DNA of 64,000 nucleotides, from contig JBMNTN010000003.1 in the NCBI GenBank assembly GCA_050945755.1, positions 1-64,000 of the forward strand. The letters are read 5' to 3'. The notes under the pieces were generated by a model. The model made no database searches and was not told where the DNA came from. It saw only the letters and a list, made by a program, of their open reading frames with translations. The DNA comes from JAQVXR01 sp050945755 (GTDB lineage Bacteria; Bacillota; Dehalobacteriia; Dehalobacteriales; Dehalobacteriaceae). Below are positions 41,779-49,610 of the stretch, piece after piece. The translations under genes and the position numbers were made by a program. The number at the start of each line of letters is the position of its first letter. Position 1 is the stretch's first letter.

Positions 41779-41897
41779 TTTTTTTAAAGCAAAACTCCTA
41801 CCTCCGGTAGAAACTTTCCAAACCGATCCTAAGTTTGTTATATTTTTCGGATAAATATCATAACTTGCTAATGCAGGTAGTACCCAACTATCCCCAC
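41779..41897 (-). pseudogene. out-of-frame 5' end of the CotS-family gene at 40909
   Basis: The GTG at 41897 has a strong GGAGG seven bases upstream but runs into a stop after nine codons. Adding one G to the GGGG run at 41892-41895 would join it to the long frame as MGDSWVLPALASYDIYP. The shift may be a real mutation, a slippage-prone switch or a sequencing error. Confidence 0.6.
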
Positions 41898-41988
41898 TCC
41901 CTCACCTCCGGTAAGCTTTCTTCAGCAATACGGAAAAATATTATAGGTTTGCATAACCATTGTATTTTGACTACCTGTACATTGTTCC

Positions 41989-42031
41989 AAAAATATTCCG
42001 GCTCTTACTCTTATGAGTTTAGAAGCCGGAA
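41989..42031 (-). terminator. terminator-like hairpin upstream of the CotS island
   Basis: A perfect 8-bp stem TTCCGGCT/AGCCGGAA (41996-42003 with 42024-42031) with a 20-base loop, followed on the minus strand by TATTTTT. It would stop readthrough from the phosphomannomutase gene before the island. Confidence 0.6.
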
Positions 42032-42090
42032 CCAATACAAAAATACTTTAGTTATCCCAACATAATACATGCTAAAAAAGCAGGGGTGAA

Positions 42091-42378
42091 ATGATGTTTA
42101 CTTCTTATGATTTGGCAGGTAAAAAAGTCGAAGACCTCGTGCGCATACTAAAACCATTATGTGAGAGCTACCGCATGTTGGTAGATGCAGCGGAAGAATT
42201 CAACCGAATTACACTTGCCCATAAAAATGATGTGGTCGATGCTATTAATCGGGCAGACGATCTAGGCGACATTATTGACCATGTCATTGACACGCTGGAC
42301 GATATGGCAGAGGATTGGTTGAACCAATTTCAAAAATCCCCCCCCGAAGATATCCCGTCGTCAAAAAAATGTACATAA
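42091..42378 (+). CDS. small protein of unknown function
   Basis: A 95-residue predicted helical protein, MMFTSYDLAGKKVEDLV..., acidic in its central part (HVIDTLDDMAEDW) with a proline- and lysine-rich tail. AGGGGTGAA precedes two adjacent ATG codons. I do not recognise a family. It is on the plus strand between two minus-strand operons and is antisense to any long 3' end of the phosphomannomutase transcript. Confidence 0.55.
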   Translation: MMFTSYDLAGKKVEDLVRILKPLCESYRMLVDAAEEFNRITLAHKNDVVDAINRADDLGDIIDHVIDTLDDMAEDWLNQFQKSPPEDIPSSKKCT

Positions 42379-42385
42379 ATATGCA

Positions 42386-43795
42386 TTACTGCTTGTGCTT
42401 TCCCAGCGTAATTACTATTTCCTCTGCCGTGTTGAGCATCTTTTTCACTAATTTTTCCGATTCCGCCTCGGCGTAAAGTCGGATAACAGGTTCCGTCCCG
42501 GATGCCCTGAAAAGCATCCAGCGAGAAGGAGTATAAATGATCTTCAACCCATCTAGTTCTTCCACACGGTAATCATTACCCTCTGCCAGTTCCCTTATGA
42601 GAGTGTTTTTGTTCTTATTGATTATCTGATCGGGGCAACTGTCCTCTAATGTTAAGTCCTTACGCTGGTAGTAATGCGGACCTATATCCTCTCTAATTTC
42701 TTGAATCATTTCCCCTAAGGTTCTTTCCCGGCAAGACATCGCCTCCATTAAAAGGAGGCTGTTTAATATCCCATCTCGTTCAGGAAGATGCACCTTCCAG
42801 CCTATTCCGCCGCTTTCTTCCCCACCCATAAAAATTTTCTCTTGAATAAACAAAGGAATAAGATACTTAAAACCGATAGGCGTTTCCCAAACATCAATCC
42901 GGTATTTTGCCGCCATTTTTTCAATCATTCTTGTGGTGGAAAACGTCTTGCCCACCGCCCCTGAACCCTTGCCTTGGCGTAACTGATGCCATAACAGGAG
43001 GGCAAAAATTTCCTGGGCATTAATATACTTTCCCTCGGCATCAACTACCCCTACCCGGTCGGCATCCCCATCGGTGGCAAATCCTGCATAATATTTTCCT
43101 GCTACAACCGCATCTTTTAATTCGGCCAGATTCCCTTCCACCGGTTCCGGAGGAACATTGCCAAAACCGGGATTAAAATTATCATGGATTTCCTTAACAC
43201 AAATCCCTAAACTCTCTAAAAAGCTTCTCAAGTAACCTGTGCCAGCTCCGTACATTGGGTCAATCATGACACGCAGACCGGAGTTTTTGATGGCCTGCCA
43301 GTTAATCAGCTTTTTGATATGTCCCATATAGTCACTGTCTGCATCAAACAAATTTATTAAGGAAAGATCCGGCTTGCGTTTAACAGGATTCCTTTTAATA
43401 AAAGCAGCAATTTCCCGGGTCATCTCAGGAGTTGCTGAGCCCCCGTACCAACCCTTAATTTTTATCCCGTTATAAAGAGCCGGGTTGTGACTTGCTGTAA
43501 CCACTAATCCCCCGGCTAAACCTAGGTATTTAACACTATATGACACAACAGGGGTAGCCGTTGCTTTGGCCGTTAAAAAAACCGGAATTTCATTTGCAGC
43601 CAGTACACAGGCCGCAGCATGAGCATATTCCCGGGAAAGAAACCGGGTATCGTAGCCAATCACAACACCTTTTTTCCCGTTTTCTTGATTAATTATGTAA
43701 TCAGCATATGCCTGAGCTATAGTTTCAACATTATCAAAGGTGACGTCCCGGCTGATAATACCTCGCCAACCATCTGTACCAAAAGAAATTTTCAT
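42386..43795 (-). CDS. phosphoglucomutase/phosphomannomutase
   Basis: A 469-residue alpha-D-phosphohexomutase that interconverts hexose 6- and 1-phosphates. The phospho-serine loop is VVTASHNPALYNG, the metal loop DGDADR, and the sugar loop GGEESGG; the C-terminal RASGTEPVIR binds the phosphate. It lies about 80 bases downstream of a mannose-1-phosphate guanylyltransferase gene in the same direction, so mannose phosphates are the likely substrate. The specificity is inferred from context only. Confidence 0.9.
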   Translation of the reverse strand: MKISFGTDGWRGIISRDVTFDNVETIAQAYADYIINQENGKKGVVIGYDTRFLSREYAHAAACVLAANEIPVFLTAKATATPVVSYSVKYLGLAGGLVVTASHNPALYNGIKIKGWYGGSATPEMTREIAAFIKRNPVKRKPDLSLINLFDADSDYMGHIKKLINWQAIKNSGLRVMIDPMYGAGTGYLRSFLESLGICVKEIHDNFNPGFGNVPPEPVEGNLAELKDAVVAGKYYAGFATDGDADRVGVVDAEGKYINAQEIFALLLWHQLRQGKGSGAVGKTFSTTRMIEKMAAKYRIDVWETPIGFKYLIPLFIQEKIFMGGEESGGIGWKVHLPERDGILNSLLLMEAMSCRERTLGEMIQEIREDIGPHYYQRKDLTLEDSCPDQIINKNKNTLIRELAEGNDYRVEELDGLKIIYTPSRWMLFRASGTEPVIRLYAEAESEKLVKKMLNTAEEIVITLGKHKQ

Positions 43796-43872
43796 GCCGT
43801 ACTCCTTTTATCAAAACATCTTTGAAATACACTGTCTTACCTCCGACAAAAAATCCCCCTTGAGGCAAATCT

Positions 43873-44982
43873 TTATAAATAATCATCCCAGCCGTTCTTT
43901 TTAATGTTATCTACTAATTTTTTTACTTCTTGATCCCGGTCTTTGCGACAAACAAGCATTACATCTTCGGATTGAATAATAATTAGGTCTTCAACTCCTA
44001 TAGTGGCAATTAACTTTGCTTCACTGTCTATAATACAATTTCGGGAATCAACTGAAATGTACTTTCCCCCGTTGAGAGTGTTGTTTCGTTCATCCTTAGG
44101 CAAATATTTCTCCAGAGCAGACCAACTGCCCACGTCATCCCAAATAAAATCCCCGGGGACCGTAGCAATGTTTTTGGCTTTTTCCATTACGCCGTAATCA
44201 ATAGAAACCCGAGGTAGCCCCTTATACTCTTTTTCGAAAATTTCTGTATTCCCTGAATTACCTACAACAGTCTCTAGCCTTTTTAGGCCTTCGTACAATT
44301 CCGGTAAATAAAGGGAAATCGCCGCTAGAATTGAAGAGATCTTCCAGACAAATATTCCGCTGTTCCACAAGTAATTTCCCTGCCTAATAAAATTCATGGC
44401 AGTTACCTGGTCCGGTTTTTCTGTAAATGATTTAACATAATAAACAGGGTAACCATTTCCCTCCGCTAAAGGTTCACCACATTCGATATAACCATACCCT
44501 GTCTTAGGAGCAAAAGGCTTAATTCCCAGAGTCATTAAGTAGTCATTATGTTGGGCATAATTAACTGCAATTTCTAAAGTCTTGATAAAAGCTTTTTCGT
44601 GCCCAATATAATGGTCAGAGGGCAAGACAACCATTATTCCCTCCGGGTCAACCTTAGAGAGAGTAATTGCCGCCAAACCCACACATGCAGCTGTATCACG
44701 ATTAGCCGGCTCCAGAATAATATTTGAGACAGGTACTTCAGGTATAATCTCTTGAACCTGACCACTATATTGTTTGTGAGTGAGCACAAAACACCTTTGG
44801 GGTTGCACAAGCATTAAAGCACGACGGACAGTATCACTGAGTAAGCTGGCTTTTCCCAGTAATTTTAGAAACTGTTTCGGATTTTTTAATCTGCTTTTGG
44901 GCCAAAATCTGGTCCCGGCGCCTCCGGCCATAATCACGGTAAATATTTTGGAGCACTTTTCCCCACTGCGTTGGAATCCCAC
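43873..44982 (-). CDS. manC: mannose-1-phosphate guanylyltransferase
   Basis: A 369-residue nucleotidyltransferase that makes GDP-mannose from mannose 1-phosphate and GTP. The N-terminal signature MAGGAGTRFWPKSRLKNPKQFLKL is complete, and the FVWKISSILAAI and SIDYGVMEK segments are typical of the ManC family. The isomerase domain of the long bifunctional form is absent. Together with the mutase it would supply GDP-mannose to the glycosyltransferases downstream. GTG start. Confidence 0.9.
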   Translation of the reverse strand: MGFQRSGEKCSKIFTVIMAGGAGTRFWPKSRLKNPKQFLKLLGKASLLSDTVRRALMLVQPQRCFVLTHKQYSGQVQEIIPEVPVSNIILEPANRDTAACVGLAAITLSKVDPEGIMVVLPSDHYIGHEKAFIKTLEIAVNYAQHNDYLMTLGIKPFAPKTGYGYIECGEPLAEGNGYPVYYVKSFTEKPDQVTAMNFIRQGNYLWNSGIFVWKISSILAAISLYLPELYEGLKRLETVVGNSGNTEIFEKEYKGLPRVSIDYGVMEKAKNIATVPGDFIWDDVGSWSALEKYLPKDERNNTLNGGKYISVDSRNCIIDSEAKLIATIGVEDLIIIQSEDVMLVCRKDRDQEVKKLVDNIKKNGWDDYL

Positions 44983-45170
44983 CGGCTTTCACCCCACATG
45001 AAATAATTATTATTATCTCTATGCGCCAAATGAATGGAAGGTGAAAAAATTTACTTAGTCTGCCTAGCCGAAAGAGTATTTAAGTTGTATGCTCCGCGCG
45101 CTTCAGGTAAGGAGAGGATACTTTTTAGCATCTCTATGCCACGCTGATCCTTTACTTGACACTATCTACA

Positions 45171-46043
45171 TTACACACTGAGAATTACCCCATCCAAAAT
45201 TCCCGCATCACTGATAATAACCCGGTCGGCTCCCAAAAGGCGTAAAACACTGATCAGAATCTGTAGGCCGGGAGAAATAATATCTGCTCTCTTTGGAGGG
45301 AGACCCACTACTTTCCCTTTCTCCTCCAAGGACATATTATCCAAATCTTCTTTCATGTTTTCTAAGTCTTTTAAAAAGAGCATCTTACCTTGGATACTTT
45401 TTCGAGTATATTTTCTTACACCATAATATATCGCTGCGGCAGTTGTTGCCGTGCCTCCTACTCCAATAACTGATAACTTTTCTCCCTTGCCAATTAACCC
45501 CCCCACAGATGAAAAAAGCAATTCTTTTAACTCTTGCACTGTTAATGAATTTTCCTTTAACCGCACTGCCCCGATATTTACACTATAACCCTTTACTCCC
45601 TGCTCTGTAGAAAAAATAATTTCCGTGCTCCCCCCGCCAATATCAACTACTACCGGTGTCCCGGAAACCAGAGACAATGAACTGACAGCACCCTGAAAGG
45701 CAAAAACCGCTTCTTCTTCACCAGATAGAACGCGGACATTCCACCCCGTAGCACAATAAACTTTTTGACAGAATTCATTTTGGTTAACAGCATCTCTAAC
45801 CGCACTGGTTGCAATAACACAGACATCGCTTACTCCGTAATTATCTGCAACCTGTCTGTATTTGATAAGCACCTGAATGGTCCGCTCGATCGATTCCGGC
45901 AGGAGCTTTTTACCGACAATACCCGCCCCCAACCGGGTCTCTTCAACCATCTGGTTTATAACTTTTACTTTGCCCTCATTTTGAACGCCAATGAGCATCC
46001 GGATACTATTTGTCCCAATATCCACTGCCGCTTTATTCTTCAT
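45171..46043 (-). CDS. Ppx/GppA-family phosphatase
   Basis: A 290-residue ASKHA-fold enzyme of the exopolyphosphatase / guanosine pentaphosphatase family. VDIGTNSIRMLIG at the N-terminus and VVDIGGGSTEIIF are the phosphate-binding motifs; GVGGTATTAAAI lies further on. It is shorter than E. coli Ppx and lacks the C-terminal HD-like domain, as is usual for the clostridial form at this locus. Polyphosphate or (p)ppGpp is the likely substrate. Confidence 0.9.
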   Translation of the reverse strand: MKNKAAVDIGTNSIRMLIGVQNEGKVKVINQMVEETRLGAGIVGKKLLPESIERTIQVLIKYRQVADNYGVSDVCVIATSAVRDAVNQNEFCQKVYCATGWNVRVLSGEEEAVFAFQGAVSSLSLVSGTPVVVDIGGGSTEIIFSTEQGVKGYSVNIGAVRLKENSLTVQELKELLFSSVGGLIGKGEKLSVIGVGGTATTAAAIYYGVRKYTRKSIQGKMLFLKDLENMKEDLDNMSLEEKGKVVGLPPKRADIISPGLQILISVLRLLGADRVIISDAGILDGVILSV

Positions 46044-46074
46044 CTGAATTACCGTCCTTTATTAAAATCTCCAT

Positions 46075-46103
46075 GAAAAAAAGCACTCCCTTTCGGGACT
46101 GCT
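46075..46103 (-). terminator. terminator after the S1-domain gene
   Basis: Stem AGCAGTCCC/GGGAGTGCT around a GAAA loop (46082-46103, one mismatched pair) followed by seven T on the minus strand. Confidence 0.82.
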
Positions 46104-46110
46104 CTTCCCA

Positions 46111-46479
46111 TTACCGTCCACCCTTTTTCCCTTCGCGGTGTCGCTTCAAAGCCGTCAGTTTTTCATTACTGTCTTTCATAAACTTAGCCAGTTTATCCTC
46201 AAAAGAAAAATCGTTTTTAGCGTTGCGTGGCTGTGCCGCGGGTTTAGGTTGGGCCTGTTTAATGGACAAACCTATTTTCCCTTTTTCATCAATATTGACT
46301 ACTTTTACTTTCACTCGGTCAGATTCCTTTAGATAGTCCTTAACATCCTTGACATATGCGTCGGCTACCTCAGAAATATGAACCAACCCAGTCATCCCAC
46401 CGGGGAGCTCAACAAAAGCCCCAAATTTAGTGATGCCGGTCACAACCCCCTCAACAATGCTGCCCACGGCAAGAACCAT
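46111..46479 (-). CDS. yabR: S1 RNA-binding domain protein (YabR-like)
   Basis: A 122-residue protein with one S1 domain at about 1-72 (VGSIVEGVVTGITKFGAFVELPGGMTGLVHISEV) and a basic tail ending EGKKGGR. Such proteins bind RNA or ribosomes; the precise role of YabR is not established. The gene lies downstream of divIC in the same order as in B. subtilis. Confidence 0.92.
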   Translation of the reverse strand: MVLAVGSIVEGVVTGITKFGAFVELPGGMTGLVHISEVADAYVKDVKDYLKESDRVKVKVVNIDEKGKIGLSIKQAQPKPAAQPRNAKNDFSFEDKLAKFMKDSNEKLTALKRHREGKKGGR

Positions 46480-46617
46480 AAAAGTATAATCCTCCTCAAT
46501 ATTTACCTATGTAAAAATTATATCTAAGTTAAAAGACTCTTGTCAATGGTCAATGTACATACTCTCGAAAAAGAAGCACTTAAACATAGTAAAACCGCAA
46601 AATTTTTTCATCCTTTT

Positions 46618-46953
46618 CTAATGAATGTTATTTTGAAGTGCCTCTAAAGATTTGGCTTTTCTAATATCACCTTCCTCACCCGGAACCAATAGGGTTTCCC
46701 CTGGCTTTATTAATCCCAAATCCTCCCTGGCAATTCTTTCAATATAAGATTTATTTTCCAAAAGTTTAATTTCGTCTTGGAGTTTTTCCTGTTCTTGAGC
46801 TAGTGCCTTTTTTGTCTGTAGGTAACTATTAATTTCCTTGTCTATGGAATTAATCTTATAAAACTGCTGGCCAAAGCTAATTCCCACATATCCTATAATT
46901 AAAAAGAGCACAAAAAATCTTTTTTTTATGCGGTACTTTCCTTTAAATGCCAT
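46618..46953 (-). CDS. divIC: septum formation initiator DivIC/FtsB family
   Basis: A 111-residue single-pass membrane protein: a basic N-terminus (FKGKYRIKKRFF), one transmembrane helix (about 14-33), then a coiled coil (about 38-75). It acts with FtsL and DivIB in the divisome. ATG 46953 follows GGAGG and overlaps the stop of the upstream HTH gene, so the two are coupled. The length is typical of the family. Confidence 0.9.
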   Translation of the reverse strand: MAFKGKYRIKKRFFVLFLIIGYVGISFGQQFYKINSIDKEINSYLQTKKALAQEQEKLQDEIKLLENKSYIERIAREDLGLIKPGETLLVPGEEGDIRKAKSLEALQNNIH

Positions 46954-47182
46954 CCCCTGTTTCCTCCCCATCGGAACCGAAAATACCCAAAGCATCACCT
47001 GGTATCACAATGACTACTTCATACCCTTTAGTTTTGGCCCTATAATAAAGGGTAGCCACCGAACTAGCGCTGAGGCTTAATTTTTTTGCAATTTCTTCTG
47101 TGGACCGGCCCATTTCTTTTAGCGTAACTACCTGCCGCTCGCGAAAACTAAGCTTTTCCACACCTCTAATCTCAATTTTCAT
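46943..47182 (-). CDS. small LuxR-type helix-turn-helix protein
   Basis: A 79-residue protein consisting mostly of one LuxR/sigma-70-region-4 type helix-turn-helix: LSFRERQVVTLKEMG and STEEIAKKLSLSASSVATLYYRAK, then a short C-terminal extension. ATG 47182 follows GGAG. It is translationally coupled to divIC by overlap and is read from a region that carries clustered DnaA boxes. A regulator placed before divIC is not part of the B. subtilis arrangement as I know it. Its target is unknown. Confidence 0.75.
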   Translation of the reverse strand: MKIEIRGVEKLSFRERQVVTLKEMGRSTEEIAKKLSLSASSVATLYYRAKTKGYEVVIVIPGDALGIFGSDGEETGDGI

Positions 47183-47207
47183 CTTAGCTCCACGGGTTGT
47201 CCAAAAC

Positions 47208-47250
47208 CCATCCACAATTTATTCACAGTTTATCCACATATTGTGGACAA
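47208..47250. promoter_or_regulatory. cluster of DnaA boxes
   Basis: TTATCCACA (47230-47238) is a perfect DnaA box. TTATTCACA (47219-47227) and the inverted TGTGGACAA (47242-47250) each differ by one base, and CCATCCACA (47208-47216) by two. The three direct copies are spaced exactly 11 bases apart, about one helical turn. The site lies in the AT-rich gap before the HTH-divIC operon and after yabQ. Confidence 0.65.
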
Positions 47251-47290
47251 AATAATTACAAATTTTGTACAAATATTCTTCAGGAAAATG

Positions 47291-47818
47291 CTAATTCCTG
47301 CTGCCCCGAGAAAAAAGTTTTTTTATTTTCTGCCAAACAAAACGGGAAACGGCCCGAAATATCCGAACGGCCATCCCCACAGTATTTCGAAAAAATTCCA
47401 TAAATTTAAATATACAAATGCTGATAATGGCCAGAGGCCACAAAATTATTTTTTTTACTATCAGAAACAGCATTAAAGATATCCTGGCAAAAGATTTAAC
47501 GGCTTTTTCCAATATGATAAATATTTTTTCAAAAATGGGAAACAGGAGAAAACGAATTCTTTTCAAATATATAAAAAATCCTGCCACCTGAGCCAAGATA
47601 AGATAAAACCTTACTTCCCCCCAAGAAATATACAATAAAATAAAAAAAACCAGTACAGTAATTATCCCCCACCAAACTAAGTCTAATAGTGGTACAACGC
47701 GTACCGGGGGTTTATACCTTTTAATTAAAATACGATAAACATCAAACGCCATCCCGATCATAATTCCTGTGATGATTGCCAACAATAATTCAATTAACTG
47801 GAATACCAAAGATTCCAT
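47291..47818 (-). CDS. yabQ: spore cortex biosynthesis protein YabQ
   Basis: About 175 residues. Four to five hydrophobic segments lie in the first 110 residues, and MIGMAFDVYRILIKR is the YabQ signature near the N-terminus; the C-terminus is basic. In B. subtilis it localises to the forespore membranes and is needed for the cortex. ATG 47818 is preferred over GTG 47827. It follows yabP by 10-20 bases, the conserved order. Confidence 0.9.
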   Translation of the reverse strand: MESLVFQLIELLLAIITGIMIGMAFDVYRILIKRYKPPVRVVPLLDLVWWGIITVLVFFILLYISWGEVRFYLILAQVAGFFIYLKRIRFLLFPIFEKIFIILEKAVKSFARISLMLFLIVKKIILWPLAIISICIFKFMEFFRNTVGMAVRIFRAVSRFVWQKIKKLFSRGSRN

Positions 47819-47837
47819 ATGCGTCACCCCAGGCTAT

Positions 47838-48122
47838 TTACTTTAACAGTCTGTCTAAGATGTTCTTCCCTTTACCTTTGGCTGCCTTCACCCCTTGGGC
47901 TTCCAAATATTGAATTGCTTTTACCTGGCCAATAACGGATAAATCACCGGTTTCTAAATTCAACTGATTAATATGCAGATTTTCTCCCCGTAATGAAAGC
48001 GGGCCCATATTTGTTTCAAGTATAATTTCCACATCATCAAACGTTTCTACTTTGGTTACTCCTTTCATCTTAAACTCTTCCCGGTTAACCAAAGAAATTT
48101 GGTGCAGCTTTTGCTCGGACAT
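47838..48122 (-). CDS. yabP: sporulation protein YabP
   Basis: A 94-residue YabP-family protein. HQISLVNREEFKMKGVTKVETFDDVEIILETNMG and the GENLHINQLNLETGDLSVIG segment match the family closely. It acts with YabQ in spore formation; the biochemical role is unknown. GGAGGG lies before the ATG. Confidence 0.93.
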   Translation of the reverse strand: MSEQKLHQISLVNREEFKMKGVTKVETFDDVEIILETNMGPLSLRGENLHINQLNLETGDLSVIGQVKAIQYLEAQGVKAAKGKGKNILDRLLK

Positions 48123-48186
48123 CTAAATACCCTCCTTACACTGGACTCTTACCCCATTTTTATGAAATAAACAACTACAGTAGACC

Positions 48187-48210
48187 AAAAAAAATAGCCC
48201 TTTGAAGGGC
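48187..48210 (-). terminator. terminator after the SpoIID-like gene
   Basis: Stem GCCCTT/AAGGGC with a two- to three-base loop (48197-48210) followed by TATTTTTTTT on the minus strand, just after the stop codon. Confidence 0.8.
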
Positions 48211-48213
48211 ATT

Positions 48214-49176
48214 TTACTTCCAAAGATTTTTAATTTCTACATCCTTAAACCAGTACCTTACAATTTCTTCAGGTTTTTTACCTTGATCCGCCAATGCTTT
48301 CGCACCCCATTGACTCATACCGACACCGTGCCCATAACCCTTTCCCCGTATTAGCAGACTATTATCATTTACACTGAATTCTTCAAGTAATGTCGACCTC
48401 ATCTTCTCGTTGTCTAATGCCAACCTGAGTGCCGGTGCACTTAACGATACATTATTAATTTTAACTATCGTGGCACGGCCTGAAGGCCCTGTTTCCACGA
48501 TAGACGCTTCATGTAAATCTCCCGGATCATTTCCAATAGTGGCTTTAACCGCCTCACGTACTTCAGAACTGGAAAAAACAGCGGTCCACGCTTTATTTTC
48601 CGGAACAGTGATTTCAAATCCTGGATCTTTCACGCTATGAATATATGGGGCCTTTTCTTTTTTATAAGCCAATCCTTCAACCGCCGAGGATGCTGTTATC
48701 CCACCGCTGTCAGCATGGAACCAACCATTAATGTATTCACCCTGATAAACTAACACTTTTCCCCTGGTGGCTTGAACAGCTTCCCGCACCTTATCATTCA
48801 CCCTGCTGGGATCATATGCCTGGAACTCTTTAACATCAGTTGAAGCATCCGTATTATGTGCTTTCACCCCACCGTCTTTAATTTTCTTTAGGGTAAAGGT
48901 TCTGGCAAGTATAGCCTGAGCAGCCAAAGCATTGTCGGGCCACTTAGGATCCATTTCCGCAGCCACAACACCTTCCAAATACTTTTCTATTTTTATTTTT
49001 TCTGTTTTTTGGGTTTCATTAATGTAAAGAGAAATTGTCGGTTCTTCTTTATAAACCTGTGTCCGTTGTTGAACATCCGGTTCCTGCGGTTTTCTTTCCT
49101 GACCAGGGCACCCGGCAACTATCAATGCCAAAAGAATAATCGGGCCTATTAAGACCTTACCAAGATTTCCTTTCAA
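48214..49176 (-). CDS. SpoIID/LytB-domain lipoprotein
   Basis: A 320-residue exported protein with a lipoprotein signal (hydrophobic stretch then VAGC at about 20-23). The SpoIID domain follows with EKYLEGVVAAEMDPKWPDNALAAQAILARTF and the C-terminal GKGYGHGVGMSQWGAKALA signature. SpoIID is a lytic transglycosylase that cuts septal peptidoglycan during engulfment. This copy lies beside yabP rather than in the usual spoIID locus, so it is called SpoIID-like. TTG start after GGGAGGG. Confidence 0.88.
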   Translation of the reverse strand: MKGNLGKVLIGPIILLALIVAGCPGQERKPQEPDVQQRTQVYKEEPTISLYINETQKTEKIKIEKYLEGVVAAEMDPKWPDNALAAQAILARTFTLKKIKDGGVKAHNTDASTDVKEFQAYDPSRVNDKVREAVQATRGKVLVYQGEYINGWFHADSGGITASSAVEGLAYKKEKAPYIHSVKDPGFEITVPENKAWTAVFSSSEVREAVKATIGNDPGDLHEASIVETGPSGRATIVKINNVSLSAPALRLALDNEKMRSTLLEEFSVNDNSLLIRGKGYGHGVGMSQWGAKALADQGKKPEEIVRYWFKDVEIKNLWK

Positions 49177-49251
49177 TCTATATCCCTCCCGGCATAAAAT
49201 TATCTCTTCAGAGATTAGACTTTCCGAAAAGGATTTTCATTATACAGCTAG

Positions 49252-49518
49252 TTAATCATCTATAGGGATCTTTACGTCCTCCAAAATCCGGTACATTTCT
49301 TTGGCCTGTTCTGCCCGAACCGACTCAAAAATTGCCAGCACTTCTACTCTTAAATGCCTTGCGCCAAAAGAAAGCGTAATAATATTACCCTCTGCAACTT
49401 CACTTCCTGCCTTTGCTGTTTTTCCGTTAATTAAAACTTTACCGCCATCACAAATCTCCTTCGCTACCGTTCGTCGTTTTACCAACCTGGAAACTTTTAA
49501 AAATTTATCTAACCTCAT
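49252..49518 (-). CDS. rqcP: S4-domain ribosome quality-control protein RqcP
   Basis: An 88-residue S4 RNA-binding protein beginning MRLDKFLKVSRLVKRRTVA, with VNGKTAKAGSEV-like spacing in INGKTAKAGSEVAEG. RqcP (YabO, Hsp15-like) works with RqcH in adding C-terminal alanine tails to stalled chains on 50S subunits. The position between hup and the yabPQ genes is the conserved one. Confidence 0.92.
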   Translation of the reverse strand: MRLDKFLKVSRLVKRRTVAKEICDGGKVLINGKTAKAGSEVAEGNIITLSFGARHLRVEVLAIFESVRAEQAKEMYRILEDVKIPIDD

Positions 49519-49571
49519 ATTATTTCCCCACCTTCCTATAAAAAATACCCCTCATCTTAATAACTAGTATA

Positions 49572-49603
49572 ATAAAAAATCAGGCTCCTCACAGGAACCT
49601 GAT
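49572..49603 (-). terminator. terminator of the HU gene
   Basis: Stem ATCAGG/CCTGAT extended by an inner AGGA/TCCT pair (49579-49603) followed by six T on the minus strand, eight bases after the stop codon. Confidence 0.88.
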
Positions 49604-49610
49604 CTTTTTC

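Noticed and set aside
44983..45170. CACC-N16-CATA sequence before the manC gene as a possible sigma-K promoter
   Set aside because: The -10 element is one base off the CATAnnnTA pattern, and such short patterns occur often by chance in AT-rich DNA.
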